This document shows positions 8,981-17,464 of a DNA stretch of 64,000 bases, piece after piece; position 1 is the stretch's first letter, and the number at the start of each line of letters is the position of its first letter. The position numbers were made by a program, and so were the translations under genes. Below the pieces are notes generated by a model, which was not told the DNA's origin, made no database searches, and saw only the letters and a list, made by a program, of their open reading frames with translations. Source of the DNA: Streptomyces sp. AC550_RSS872. Lineage in GTDB: Bacteria; Actinomycetota; Actinomycetes; Streptomycetales; Streptomycetaceae. The stretch is taken from contig NZ_JAGMUL010000120.1 of NCBI RefSeq assembly GCF_019049285.1, positions 170,983 to 234,982 of the forward strand, in the 5' to 3' direction.

Positions 8981-9652
8981 ATGCACACCCAGTCCGTTGA
9001 TTCCCCGCCCCGCCCGCCGGCCGAGCGCAGGACCGCCCGCTGGGCCGGCGCCCTGGCCGTGGGCTCCGTGCTGCTGCTCGCCCTGGTCGCGGTCCGGTGG
9101 TACCCGCTGATGACCTTCGACGGTGACGTCGCGCAGACCACGCACCGCTGGGCGCTCGAGGAAAGCGGCGTCACGCACGCGTTCCGCATCCTGACGGACT
9201 GGGTCTGGGATCCGTGGACGATGCGCATCCTGACGTTCGCGGTCGCGATCTGGCTCGTGTGGCGGAGACGAGCGCGCTGGACGGCCGTGTGGCTGGTGGC
9301 CACGTGTCTGCTCGCCACGCTGATCCAGCAGACCCTGAAGGCCGTGGTCGACCGCCCGCGCCCGGTCTGGTCCGACCCCGTCGACTCCGCCCACTACGCG
9401 GCCTTCCCCTCCGGCCACGCCATGACGGCCACGGTGGTCTGCGGCCTGCTGCTGTGGCTCCTGCACCACTACGGCGCCGGACGCGCCCTGTGGCGTACGG
9501 CCGTCGCCGTGGCCGCGGTCTCCGTGGCCGGTGTCGGACTGACCCGGGTGTGGCTGGGCGTCCACTGGGCCACGGACGTCGTCGGCGGCTGGCTGCTGGG
9601 CGCCCTGGTCGTGGTGCTGGCGGTGGAGGTGCACGCGCGGCAACGGCGCTGA
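8981..9652 (+). CDS. PAP2 superfamily membrane phosphatase
   Basis: The 223-residue integral membrane protein carries all three PAP2 motifs in order: KAVVDRPRP (KxxxxxxRP), FPSGH (PSGH, with the catalytic His) and TRVWLGVHWATDV (RxxxxxHxxxD). Family members dephosphorylate lipid phosphates such as undecaprenyl pyrophosphate or phosphatidate at the membrane. Start ATG 8981 has GAGGA upstream. The preceding membrane gene ends 79 bases before it. Confidence 0.88.
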   Translation: MHTQSVDSPPRPPAERRTARWAGALAVGSVLLLALVAVRWYPLMTFDGDVAQTTHRWALEESGVTHAFRILTDWVWDPWTMRILTFAVAIWLVWRRRARWTAVWLVATCLLATLIQQTLKAVVDRPRPVWSDPVDSAHYAAFPSGHAMTATVVCGLLLWLLHHYGAGRALWRTAVAVAAVSVAGVGLTRVWLGVHWATDVVGGWLLGALVVVLAVEVHARQRR

Positions 9653-9726
9653 GGGCGCGGCCGGTTCGGTGCGCGGCCCGCGCGATCTTCCCGCGCGGTG
9701 CGACGTGGCCCCGTAGGATCCGCACC

Positions 9727-10470
9727 ATGACCGCCGTCCTGTTCGACTTCTCCGGAACCCTCTTCCGTGTCGAGTCCACCGAGTCCTGGTTGCGCGGAAC
9801 GCTCGCCGAGGCCCAAGTGGAGTTCGACGAGACCGAGTTGGTCGAGGCGGCTCGGGCGCTGGAGGCCATGGGGGCACTGCCGGGCGGGGTCGACCCGTCC
9901 TGGCTGCCCGAGGACGTCGCGAGCGTCTGGGGAGTCCGGGACAAGAGCGCGGAGCTGCACCGGGCCGCCTACACCGGGCTCTCACGGCATGTACGGCTCC
10001 CCGACGACCGGTTGCACGACCTGCTCTACGACCGCCACATGGCACCGGCCGCGTGGAGGCCGTACCCCGACAGCGCCGAGGTGCTGCGGACGCTGCGCGA
10101 GCACGGCATCGGGGTGGGGGTGGTCAGCAACATCGGCTGGGATCCGCGCCCGGTGTTCCGGGAGCACGGCCTCGATCCATACGTGGACACCTATGTGCTG
10201 TCCTACGAGCACGGCATCCAGAAGCCCGACCCGCGGCTGTTCGCGGCCGCCTGCGCGGCGCTCGACGCCGATCCGCGCGATGTGGTCATGGTGGGCGACA
10301 ACCGGCGGGCCGACGGCGGTGCGGCGGCGCTGGGCTGTGCGGTGCACTTCGTGGACCACCTGCCGGCCGAACAGCGGCCCGACGCGCTGCGGCCGGTACT
10401 GGATCTGGTGGGCGCCGCGACTCGGGCGAACGGCGCCGGTCCGCGGCAGGAGATGCCGGAGAACGAGTAG
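9727..10470 (+). CDS. HAD superfamily hydrolase with altered motif I
   Basis: The 247-residue HAD-like protein has motif I LFDFSGTLF (residues 5-13), motif II VVSN, motif III GIQKPDP and motif IV GDNRRADGG. In motif I the second Asp of DxD, the general acid/base of phosphatases, is Ser. This makes ordinary phosphatase chemistry uncertain and recalls DxY or DxA variants in dehalogenases and phosphonatases. Start ATG 9727. It lies between the PAP2 and TetR genes. Confidence 0.82.
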   Translation: MTAVLFDFSGTLFRVESTESWLRGTLAEAQVEFDETELVEAARALEAMGALPGGVDPSWLPEDVASVWGVRDKSAELHRAAYTGLSRHVRLPDDRLHDLLYDRHMAPAAWRPYPDSAEVLRTLREHGIGVGVVSNIGWDPRPVFREHGLDPYVDTYVLSYEHGIQKPDPRLFAAACAALDADPRDVVMVGDNRRADGGAAALGCAVHFVDHLPAEQRPDALRPVLDLVGAATRANGAGPRQEMPENE

Positions 10471-10582
10471 CCTCCGGCGACCATTGGAGGGGGTCGGGCC
10501 CGCCCTGGACGATCCCCCGCGTCGCCCAGGGCAGACAGCAACCCCGACCAGGCCGAATGGAGGCCGGGCCGGACGCGCTGAG

Positions 10583-10607
10583 TATAGTTGGCTGGCAGCC
10601 AGTCAAC
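10583..10607 (+). promoter_or_regulatory. Promoter -10 and 21-bp palindromic operator of the TetR gene
   Basis: TATAGT (10583-10588) resembles a -10 box. It overlaps a palindrome spanning 10587-10607, GTTGGCTGGC-A-GCCAGTCAAC, with 9 of 10 positions matched. The site ends 14 bases before the TetR ATG. This is the usual layout for autorepression by a TetR dimer. Confidence 0.6.
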
Positions 10608-10621
10608 GCAGGAGTTACAGC

Positions 10622-11308
10622 ATGTCCCCGCGCAGCGCCTCGGTCAATGAAGAGTTGCGGCGGCGTTCCCGGGAGCGGCTTCTCCAGGCGGCGGTGGAGC
10701 TGGTCGGCGAGCAGGGCTACGAGGCGACGACGCTGGGCGACATCGCGGACCGGGCGGGCTCGGCGCGCGGTCTGGTGTCGTACTACTTCCCGGGCAAACG
10801 CCAGCTCGTGCAGTCCGCCGTGCACCGGCTGATGCACCGCACGCTTCAGGAGGCGCTGGAGCGCGAGCCCCGCACCGAGGACGGCCGGGAGCGGATGGCC
10901 AGGGCCATCGACGCGATCCTGGGGCTCGCCCGGGACCGGCCCGTGCTGATGCGCCAGCACATGGCGGGGATCCTCCAGGCCGAGGGCTTCATGCAGTGCC
11001 CTGAGCAGCGGCGCCTGGCCGAGCTGTTGCGGGAGGTCTGCGCGGGGGTCGGCTCGCAGGACGTCGACACCGACTACCCGATGCTGCGCTCGCTCCTGAT
11101 GGGCGCCGTCTACGCGGCTCTGGTGCCCGGGGTGGCGATGCCCGTGCCGGTGCTGCGGGCCGAGTTGTTCAAGCGCTACCGGCTCGACTGGGACATGGGA
11201 GTCCCGCCGGACTCGGTGGCCGTGCCCGGCGGGACGTGCGACACGGATCTGTCGCGGTTCTTCGCCACCGGGTCCTCACCCGGCTGTCCGGACGATCAGT
11301 CGAAGTAG
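10622..11308 (+). CDS. TetR family transcriptional regulator
   Basis: The 228-residue repressor has an N-terminal TetR HTH (ERLLQAAVELVGEQGYEATT then LGDIADRAGSARGLVSYYF, about residues 14-55) and a helical ligand domain. ATG 10622 is preceded by AGGAG. A near-perfect palindrome overlaps the putative promoter, suggesting autoregulation. The 3' end overlaps the convergent LVIVD gene by 13 bases. No obvious dedicated target lies next to it on the same strand. Confidence 0.9.
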   Translation: MSPRSASVNEELRRRSRERLLQAAVELVGEQGYEATTLGDIADRAGSARGLVSYYFPGKRQLVQSAVHRLMHRTLQEALEREPRTEDGRERMARAIDAILGLARDRPVLMRQHMAGILQAEGFMQCPEQRRLAELLREVCAGVGSQDVDTDYPMLRSLLMGAVYAALVPGVAMPVPVLRAELFKRYRLDWDMGVPPDSVAVPGGTCDTDLSRFFATGSSPGCPDDQSK

Positions 11309-12798
11309 TCCGGCTGTGTCTGGACGTTGAGCTCGCGCAGGTGGACCCAGCGGGCCGGGTCCGTGCGCCGGTCGTCGATCCTCAGGACGTCGAAGCCCCT
11401 GGCCATCTCGTTCGAGTAGATGTAGCCGTTGTAGTAGTACGCCGACCACGAGCCGCCCGAGCTGATCGTGTCCGTGGTCAGCGGGCCGCGGTCGAAGTAG
11501 GCGATCTCCTTCGGGTGGGCCGAGTCGGTGAAGTCCCAGACGGAGATGCCGCCCTGGTACCAGGCCTGGACCATGAGGTCCTTGCCCCTGACCGGGATCA
11601 GCGAGCCGTTGTGGGCGACACAGTTCTCGGTGTCCGCCTGGTGGCGGGGGATCTTGAAGTAGCTGCGGAAGACCAGCTTGCGCTTGTCGCCCTTGCCGAC
11701 GATGTCGTAGATGCCGTCAGCACCGCGGTCCGGGCCGATCTCCGCGTTGCAGGTGGCCGCGCCACCGCCGCCCAGCTCGTCGGCGAAGACGACCTTGTCC
11801 GCCCTCTGGTTGAAGGTCGCCGAGTGCCAGAACGCGAAGTTCACGTTGTCCTGGACCCGGTCGATGACCTTCGGGCGCTCCGGGTCCTTGATGGAGAACA
11901 GGATGCCGTCCCCCATACAGGCACCGGCGGCCAGGTCCTTGTCCGCGAGGACCGTGATGTCGTGGCAGCCGGTGGTCTTGGAGACACCCGGGTTGGTGGG
12001 CGAGCCGGGGTTGCCTCCGCCGTCCGGGCCCTCGCCGGGGAACAGCACCGGGAAGCCCACGACCGCCGCCTTCTCGGGGGCCTTGCGCGGCACCTTGATG
12101 ACGGAGATGCCGTCGTGCGGGGGCCGGCAGTCGGGGTAGGCGGCGCTCGGCGAGTACGAGGAGACGTAGACGTAGACGTTCCTGCGCTCGGGCACCAGCG
12201 TGTGGGTGTGCGAGCCGCAGGCGGTCTCGACGGCGGCGACGTAGCGGGGGTTGCGCTTGTCGCTGATGTCGAAGACCTTCATGCCCTCCCACGACGACTT
12301 CTCGGTCGCGGGCTGGGTGGTGCTGTTGCAGCTGCTGTCGCTGCGCGAGGAGTCGGTCGACAGGAACAGCAGGTCGCCGGAGACGGAGATGTCGTTCTGC
12401 GAGCCCGGGCACAGGACCTGGGCGATGGTCTTCGGTGCCGTCGGCTTGCTGGTGTCGAAGATGCGGAAACCGCTGAAGTTGCCCGCGAAGGCGTATCTGC
12501 CCTGGAAGGCGAGGTCCGAGTTCGTGCCCGGGAGCGCGTCCTTGGGGACGTTGGCCAGGTGCTGGATGTTGTCGGAGTGGACGATCTCGTCCTTGCCCGG
12601 TATCTCGCCGTCCTTGAGGGCCTTTCGCACCTCGGCCCGGGTGCTGTCGGAGACCTCCTTCTCCGCGACGGGGCCGTCCCCGGGGTCGGGGATCGCGGCT
12701 GCCGGCTGCGCGGTGAGCAGCGCGGCGAGGAGTCCGGCGGCGGCAGCACCAACTGCCAGACGTCTGTGCCGCGTTCGAGGGCTGCTGAACAGGATCAC
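11296..12798 (-). CDS. Secreted LVIVD-repeat beta-propeller protein
   Basis: The 500-residue exported protein begins with a signal peptide: basic RTRHRRL, a hydrophobic run, then QPAAA at the likely cleavage site. The body has LVIVD-type propeller blades (GFRIFDTSKP, GMKVFDISDKRNP, GISVIKV, GISVWDFTDSAHP, GFDVLRIDD). Start GTG 12798 has GGGAGGAAAACA upstream; the longer frame to 12825 lacks this. Paired cysteines fit an extracellular location. Binding partner unknown. Confidence 0.85.
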   Translation of the reverse strand: MILFSSPRTRHRRLAVGAAAAGLLAALLTAQPAAAIPDPGDGPVAEKEVSDSTRAEVRKALKDGEIPGKDEIVHSDNIQHLANVPKDALPGTNSDLAFQGRYAFAGNFSGFRIFDTSKPTAPKTIAQVLCPGSQNDISVSGDLLFLSTDSSRSDSSCNSTTQPATEKSSWEGMKVFDISDKRNPRYVAAVETACGSHTHTLVPERRNVYVYVSSYSPSAAYPDCRPPHDGISVIKVPRKAPEKAAVVGFPVLFPGEGPDGGGNPGSPTNPGVSKTTGCHDITVLADKDLAAGACMGDGILFSIKDPERPKVIDRVQDNVNFAFWHSATFNQRADKVVFADELGGGGAATCNAEIGPDRGADGIYDIVGKGDKRKLVFRSYFKIPRHQADTENCVAHNGSLIPVRGKDLMVQAWYQGGISVWDFTDSAHPKEIAYFDRGPLTTDTISSGGSWSAYYYNGYIYSNEMARGFDVLRIDDRRTDPARWVHLRELNVQTQPDYFD

Positions 12799-12862
12799 TG
12801 TTTTCCTCCCTTGTACCGTGCGCACTGGAAGGGTTCATGCACGCCCGAGTATGGTCTCCGTC

Positions 12863-13546
12863 ATGCACATTTCAAGAGCGTGCCGTGAACATGTAACGAA
12901 GGCGCCGCTCCGTCGGGCGCGCCGAGTTACGGCCTCACTGGCCGCCTTGGCCGTGCTCGTGCTCGGAGGCTGCGACTCCGGTTCCGGCTCCGAGTCGGCC
13001 GCGGGGGACGGGCCTTCGGTGATCGTGCCGGGCAAGCCGGGCGAGTCGAACCGGGTGCTGTCCACCGAGGAGGCGGCACGGCAGCGAACCGAGGACGACT
13101 CCCCCAACTCGGCGGACGTCGCCTACGCGCGGATGATGATCGAGCACCACGACCAGGCCCTCGAGATGACCGAACTCGTCCCGGACCGCGCCGAGTCGAC
13201 GAAGGTCAAGAAGCTCGCCGAGCGGATCGCCGCCGCGCAGGGGCCGGAGATCACGGCCATGAAGGGCTGGCTGAAGAGCCATGGCAAGTCCGAGCAGGGC
13301 GAGGGCCATGACCATGGTGCAATGCCCGGCATGGCGACCGAGGCACAGCTGGCCAAACTGCGCACCGCGCAAGGGAAGGCGTTCGACGAGCTCTTCCTCA
13401 CGCTGATGATCACTCATCACGACGGGGCGATCACCATGGCCACGGACGTGAAGGGGCAGGGCAACAACATCCGGATCGAGGAGATGGCCGACGAGGTGGT
13501 CGCTCAGCAGACAAGCGAGATCTCGCGGATGCGGGACATGCTTTGA
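12863..13546 (+). CDS. DUF305 domain lipoprotein
   Basis: The protein of about 227 residues has a basic N-terminus, a hydrophobic segment and a lipobox (LVLGGC), so it is probably a membrane-anchored lipoprotein. The mature part has the two DUF305 His-His-Asp signatures, MMIEHHDQALEM and MITHHDGAITM, and a HDHG metal-like loop. DUF305 proteins are four-helix bundles suspected in copper or oxidative-stress biology. ATG 12863 is chosen; ATG 12851 is also in frame. The stop overlaps the MATE start by 4 bases, so translation is likely coupled. Confidence 0.82.
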   Translation: MHISRACREHVTKAPLRRARRVTASLAALAVLVLGGCDSGSGSESAAGDGPSVIVPGKPGESNRVLSTEEAARQRTEDDSPNSADVAYARMMIEHHDQALEMTELVPDRAESTKVKKLAERIAAAQGPEITAMKGWLKSHGKSEQGEGHDHGAMPGMATEAQLAKLRTAQGKAFDELFLTLMITHHDGAITMATDVKGQGNNIRIEEMADEVVAQQTSEISRMRDML

Positions 13547-14922
13547 CCGCCGTCCGGAGGATCGCGAAGGCGGCCCTCCCGCTCTACCTCAGCACCCTGG
13601 CCGCGTCGGCGGGCGCGCTCGTCGACACGGCGCTGCTCGGCCTGCACGGGACCGTCTCCCTCGCGGCCTTCGCGGTGACCCTCGCGGTGTTCGCTCCGGC
13701 CACCGCGACCGTCGCGGGCGCGTTGCGCGGCGTCATGCCGTTCGTCGTGCCCTGCAAGAGCGAGCCGGATGCACTGCTTCCGATCGTCCGGAACGCGATG
13801 TGGCTGGCGTTTGCCGTGGGCGGCGTGTGCGCGGCGGCCGTCGCCTCGGTACCGCTGATCGGCCGTGCGGCGGGGGCACCCGTCGCCGTACTGGACCAAC
13901 TGGGCGTCCTCCCCTGGCTGTTGGCGGGAAGCGTGCTGCTCGTCGCCGTCGGCCAGTCGGCGACGTCCGTCCTGGTGGCCCTGGGCCACAGCGCCCAGGT
14001 CATGCGCGCCGGGCTGCTGAGCACCGCCACGTCCGTCACGCTGTCGGTCCTGCTGGTCGGCGCGCCCGGCCCCCTTCCCGGGTACGGCCTGACCGGGGCG
14101 GGCCTCGCCATGCTCGCCGCCGCCCTGGTCGGCGCATGGGTCAACCAGAGCACCCTGCGCCGCCGTACCGTCCTGGCCGGCCGCCCGCTGCACCCCGGAC
14201 GGCCCGATCCGCGCCGGATGCTGCGGCTGGCCGCGGTGGGGATCCCGCTCGCGGGGACGGTGCTGATCAAGTTCGCGGTGCTGGGTGTGCTGACGTTCGC
14301 CGCCGCCCGGATCGGCACGGACGGCGCGGCCGTCCACGGCGTGTCCGAGTCGCTGGTCAACGTGATGTTCACCGTGGCGGTGGCGGTCGGTCAGGCCATG
14401 ATTCCGCTGACAGCCGGCGCCGCGAACGAGGGGGACGTCGCGGGCCTGCGGCGAAGCCTGTGGGCGGGCGTCGGTGTGACGCTGAGCGCGATCACCGTGC
14501 TCGGTACCGTCCTGCTGCTCTGCCGGCACTCGGTCGTACCGATGTTCACCTCGGACGACGCGCTCCTCCCCCAGGTGGTGCGGCAACTGCCCCTGGTCCT
14601 GCTGGTGGTGGTCACCGACGCCCTTCAGGCGCTCGCCGGGTTCGCGCTCATCGGGCTCAGGCGGACCGTGCCGAGCCTCGCGTCCACCGCCATATGGTTC
14701 GGGGCGCTCGCCGCGGTCGCCGTCCCCGTGGCCGAGGCCGGCGGGCTCGCCGCCCTGTGGGCGGCACTGGCCGGCGCGAACCTGCTCCAGGCGGTGACGA
14801 AGTGGGCCTCGTTCCACCGTCACAGCGCGGGCGTCGGCGCGAGCGCGCCCTCCCGCTCAGTGGCGGGCCCGGCGCCGCGTCAGGAAACCGGCGTCACGGG
14901 CCTGGCCGATCAGCCGGAGTGA
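13543..14922 (+). CDS. MATE family efflux transporter
   Basis: The 459-residue membrane protein has about twelve hydrophobic segments in two repeats. The opening (ALPLYLSTLAASAGALVDTALLG) and the start of the second half (RMLRLAAVGIPLAGTVLIKF) are typical of MATE/DinF antiporters that export drugs or metabolites using Na+ or H+. The TTG start at 13543 overlaps the DUF305 stop. The C-terminal 66 bases overlap the convergent DUF6214 gene. Substrate unknown. Confidence 0.82.
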   Translation: MTAVRRIAKAALPLYLSTLAASAGALVDTALLGLHGTVSLAAFAVTLAVFAPATATVAGALRGVMPFVVPCKSEPDALLPIVRNAMWLAFAVGGVCAAAVASVPLIGRAAGAPVAVLDQLGVLPWLLAGSVLLVAVGQSATSVLVALGHSAQVMRAGLLSTATSVTLSVLLVGAPGPLPGYGLTGAGLAMLAAALVGAWVNQSTLRRRTVLAGRPLHPGRPDPRRMLRLAAVGIPLAGTVLIKFAVLGVLTFAAARIGTDGAAVHGVSESLVNVMFTVAVAVGQAMIPLTAGAANEGDVAGLRRSLWAGVGVTLSAITVLGTVLLLCRHSVVPMFTSDDALLPQVVRQLPLVLLVVVTDALQALAGFALIGLRRTVPSLASTAIWFGALAAVAVPVAEAGGLAALWAALAGANLLQAVTKWASFHRHSAGVGASAPSRSVAGPAPRQETGVTGLADQPE

Positions 14923-15420
14923 CTTGCGGCGGCCGAACCCCGTGGCCGTCATGACGGCGAGGACGGGGTCGGCCCCCTGCTCCTGAGCCGCGCGGTACTT
15001 CTGCGCCACCAGCCACTGTCCCTCGATGCCACGCGGCCAGCCCGACCCGGCCGGACACGGTCCGGCGGCGTTCTCACCGTCCGGTCCGGCGGTATCCGTG
15101 TCGGCGCCCTCCGGTCCGGGATCCTCGTCCGGTACGGCCCCGATGCCGCAGGCCTGTGAGAGCGGCTCCTCGATCCAGTCGGCGAGCGCCGCCAGGTCGT
15201 CCAGGGAGAGCGCCGGCTCGGCCCGTACGTCCTCGATGGAGACGCACCCCTCGGCCACCACGGCGACCGCGTCGACATGGGCGCCGTCGTCGAACTCCAG
15301 CCGGAGCCCGAACCACGCCGTGGCCCCGGTGCCGTCCCGCACTTCCCACGCGGGCCACACGGACACGGCACCATCCGTCGCAGGGCGATCGGAAAGATTA
15401 AGAAAGGATGCTTCCAGCAC
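14857..15420 (-). CDS. DUF6214 family protein
   Basis: The 187-residue actinobacterial protein is recognised by its N-terminal domain (VWPAWEVRDGTGATAWFGLR, then VDAVAVVAEGCVSIEDVRAE). A Pro/Asp/Gly-rich linker follows near residues 98-128, then a basic C-terminal helical part (VAQKYRAAQEQGADPVLAVM, TGFGRRKSLRLI) that resembles a small DNA-binding or regulatory tail. The start is GTG 15420. No function is known. Confidence 0.65.
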   Translation of the reverse strand: MLEASFLNLSDRPATDGAVSVWPAWEVRDGTGATAWFGLRLEFDDGAHVDAVAVVAEGCVSIEDVRAEPALSLDDLAALADWIEEPLSQACGIGAVPDEDPGPEGADTDTAGPDGENAAGPCPAGSGWPRGIEGQWLVAQKYRAAQEQGADPVLAVMTATGFGRRKSLRLIGQARDAGFLTRRRARH

Positions 15421-15539
15421 ACACGCAACGTAACCGCATGATCACACTCCATACGAACGAACACGCGTCCCGTACGCGCACAGCACCCTGTCAGCGGAGC
15501 GGCAGCGGTGCGATGCTGGACTCGAGAGCGACTCCGCGA

Positions 15540-15580
15540 GATCCCCAAGATCCCCGAAGATCCCCGAAGGTCCCCGGACG
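15540..15580 (+). repeat. Short tandem repeat GATCCCCGAA before the FprA-like gene
   Basis: Four imperfect units, GATCCCCAA, GATCCCCGAA, GATCCCCGAA and GGTCCCCGGA, lie head to tail immediately upstream of the GAGGAG ribosome site. The repeat is in the presumed 5' leader. Confidence 0.6.
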
Positions 15581-15592
15581 AGGAGTTCCGCA

Positions 15593-16936
15593 GTGCTGCG
15601 TGTCGCCGTCGTCGGCTCCGGACCGGGCGGGTGCTACACCGCCCAGAACCTGGTGCAGCAGGACCCCGACGTTCTCGTCGACGTCCTGGACCGGCTGCCG
15701 TGCCCGTACGGCCTGGTGCGGTACGGGGTGGCGCCGGACCACGAGAAGATCAAGTCCCTCCAGAACAACCTGCGCGCGGTCCTGGAGCACGAGCGGGTGC
15801 GGTTCCTCGGCGGCGTCCAGATCGGCCCGGGCGGGGTGCCGGCCGACCGGTTGCGGGAGCTGTACCACGCCGTCGTGTACTGCGTGGGCGCCGCCACCGA
15901 CCGGCACCTCGGGATCCCCGGCGAGGACCTGCCGGGCAGCTGGTCGGCGACCGAGTTCGTGTCCTGGTACAGCGCCCATCCGGACGCCGTGGACGACGGG
16001 TTCGTGCTCGGCGCGCGGTCGGCGGTCGTCATCGGCGTCGGGAACGTCGCCGTGGACGTCACGCGGATGCTGGCGCGGGGCCCGGCCGAGCTGACCCCCA
16101 CCGACATGCCGCAGGCCGCGCTCACCACGCTCTCCGCGAGCCGGGTCAGCGACGTCAGCATGGTCGGGCGGCGCGGCCCGTCGCAGGCACGTTTCACCAC
16201 CAAGGAGCTACGGGAGCTGGGCACCCTGCCGGACACCGACGTGACCGTGGGCCCAAGGGAACTGGCGCTGGATCCGGCCTACGCCGACCCGTCCGGGCTG
16301 CCCGCCCCGCAGCGCCGCAACGTGGAGGTCCTGCGCGGCTGGGCCGAGAGCCCGCCCCGCGACGCCGGTCACCACATCCGGCTGCGCTTCTTCCTGCGCC
16401 CCGTCGAACTCCTCGCCGAAGGCGGGCGCGTGGGCGCGGTGCGCTTCGAGCGGACGGTGTCAGACGGACAAGGCGGCGTGACGGGGACGGGCCGGTACGA
16501 GGACATCGAGGCCCAGTTGGTGCTGCGTTCGGTGGGATATCGCGGAGTGCCGCTGGAGGGACTGCCGTTCGACCCGGCGACCGGCACGGTGCCGCACCTC
16601 GCCGGGCGCGTCCTGCGCGAGGGCAGCGTCGCGCCGGGCGAGTACGTGGCCGGCTGGATCAAGCGGGGCCCGACGGGCGTCATCGGCACGAACCGTTCGG
16701 ACGCCAAGGAGACGGTGACGGCTCTCCTGGCGGACGCCTCCGTGCTCGCAGGCGAAGACAGGCCTGAGGACCCCCTCGCGGCCCTGCGCGCCGAGGGGGT
16801 CGAGCCGGTCGAGTGGACGGGCTGGTGCGCCATCGAGCGGGCGGAGGCCGAGCTGGGGGCGTCGCTCGGGCGCGGGGTGGTCAAGCTCCCGGACTGGCAG
16901 TCGCTCATGGCTGCCGCGCACGAGAGCACCCCGTAA
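15593..16936 (+). CDS. FprA-like ferredoxin/adrenodoxin-NADP+ reductase
   Basis: The 447-residue flavoprotein belongs to the adrenodoxin-reductase/FprA family, which moves electrons between NADPH and ferredoxins. The FAD-binding GSGPGGCYTA lies near residues 8-17. The LPCPYGLVRYGVAPDH block, specific to this family, follows near 35-50. The NADP-binding VIGVGNVAVDVTRML lies near 145, and the C-terminal GWIKRGPTGVIGTNR block is present. GTG 15593 follows GAGGAG. The natural partner is unknown; a ferredoxin for a cytochrome P450 is the usual role. Confidence 0.9.
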   Translation: MLRVAVVGSGPGGCYTAQNLVQQDPDVLVDVLDRLPCPYGLVRYGVAPDHEKIKSLQNNLRAVLEHERVRFLGGVQIGPGGVPADRLRELYHAVVYCVGAATDRHLGIPGEDLPGSWSATEFVSWYSAHPDAVDDGFVLGARSAVVIGVGNVAVDVTRMLARGPAELTPTDMPQAALTTLSASRVSDVSMVGRRGPSQARFTTKELRELGTLPDTDVTVGPRELALDPAYADPSGLPAPQRRNVEVLRGWAESPPRDAGHHIRLRFFLRPVELLAEGGRVGAVRFERTVSDGQGGVTGTGRYEDIEAQLVLRSVGYRGVPLEGLPFDPATGTVPHLAGRVLREGSVAPGEYVAGWIKRGPTGVIGTNRSDAKETVTALLADASVLAGEDRPEDPLAALRAEGVEPVEWTGWCAIERAEAELGASLGRGVVKLPDWQSLMAAAHESTP

Positions 16937-16965
16937 GGGGCGCGGGGCGGCAGGGCCGCCGCGGT

Positions 16966-17319
16966 TCAGGCGCCCCCGAGGCGGGCGGCCTGGCGGGTGG
17001 CAGCGTCGAGGAGGCGGTCGAGAAGTCCCGGGAAGAGGCCGTCCAGGTCGTCCTTGCGCAGGCCGTTCATCTTGGCCGTGCCCCGGTAGACCTGCTGGAG
17101 GACACCGCTCTCGCGCAGCACCCGGAAGTGGTGCGTGGTGGTGGACTTGGTCACGGGCAGGTCGAAGTGCGAACAGGAGAGCTCGTCGCCGACGGCGGCG
17201 AGCTCGCGCACGATCTGCATCCGCATCGGGTCGGACAGTGCGTGCAGCACGCCTTCCAGCCGGATCTCCTCGCGCGTCGGATGCGGGAGGTCACGGCTGC
17301 TGACAGCGGCGCTGGTCAC
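16966..17319 (-). CDS. ArsR-type winged-helix regulator
   Basis: The regulator of about 117 residues has LHALSDPMRMQIVRELAAVG followed by SHFDLPVTKSTTTHHFRVLR, the recognition region of ArsR/SmtB proteins. No Cys metal-binding motif of the classical type is evident, so it probably senses something other than a metal. GTG 17319 has GGAG upstream; the frame is open to an ATG at 17400, which would lie inside the operator. It is divergent from the Old Yellow Enzyme gene. Confidence 0.85.
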   Translation of the reverse strand: MTSAAVSSRDLPHPTREEIRLEGVLHALSDPMRMQIVRELAAVGDELSCSHFDLPVTKSTTTHHFRVLRESGVLQQVYRGTAKMNGLRKDDLDGLFPGLLDRLLDAATRQAARLGGA

Positions 17320-17375
17320 GGCGGCTCCACTTCGTCGGGTTTCCTCAGGTTCCCCGTGGTCGGGTCCCTCCATTG

Positions 17376-17428
17376 TACGAGGCCTCTCGTAGTTTGACAC
17401 TTCCCGTACTACGACGTCTATCGTACGA
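17376..17428. promoter_or_regulatory. Divergent promoter/operator region between ArsR and OYE genes
   Basis: Two related dyads occur: TACGAG-GCCT-CTCGTA (17376-17391) and TCGTACGA (17421-17428), which share the half-site TCGTA. A rightward TTGACA (17394-17399) lies between them. It is followed by TATCGT (17419-17424, 19-base spacer) or TCTATC (17417-17422, 17-base spacer) as -10. The dyads flank the -35 and overlap the -10, as expected for repression by the divergent ArsR protein. Confidence 0.6.
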
Positions 17429-17464
17429 GTCGACCGCTGGTCCCCGTGACGAATGGAGTCCGCC

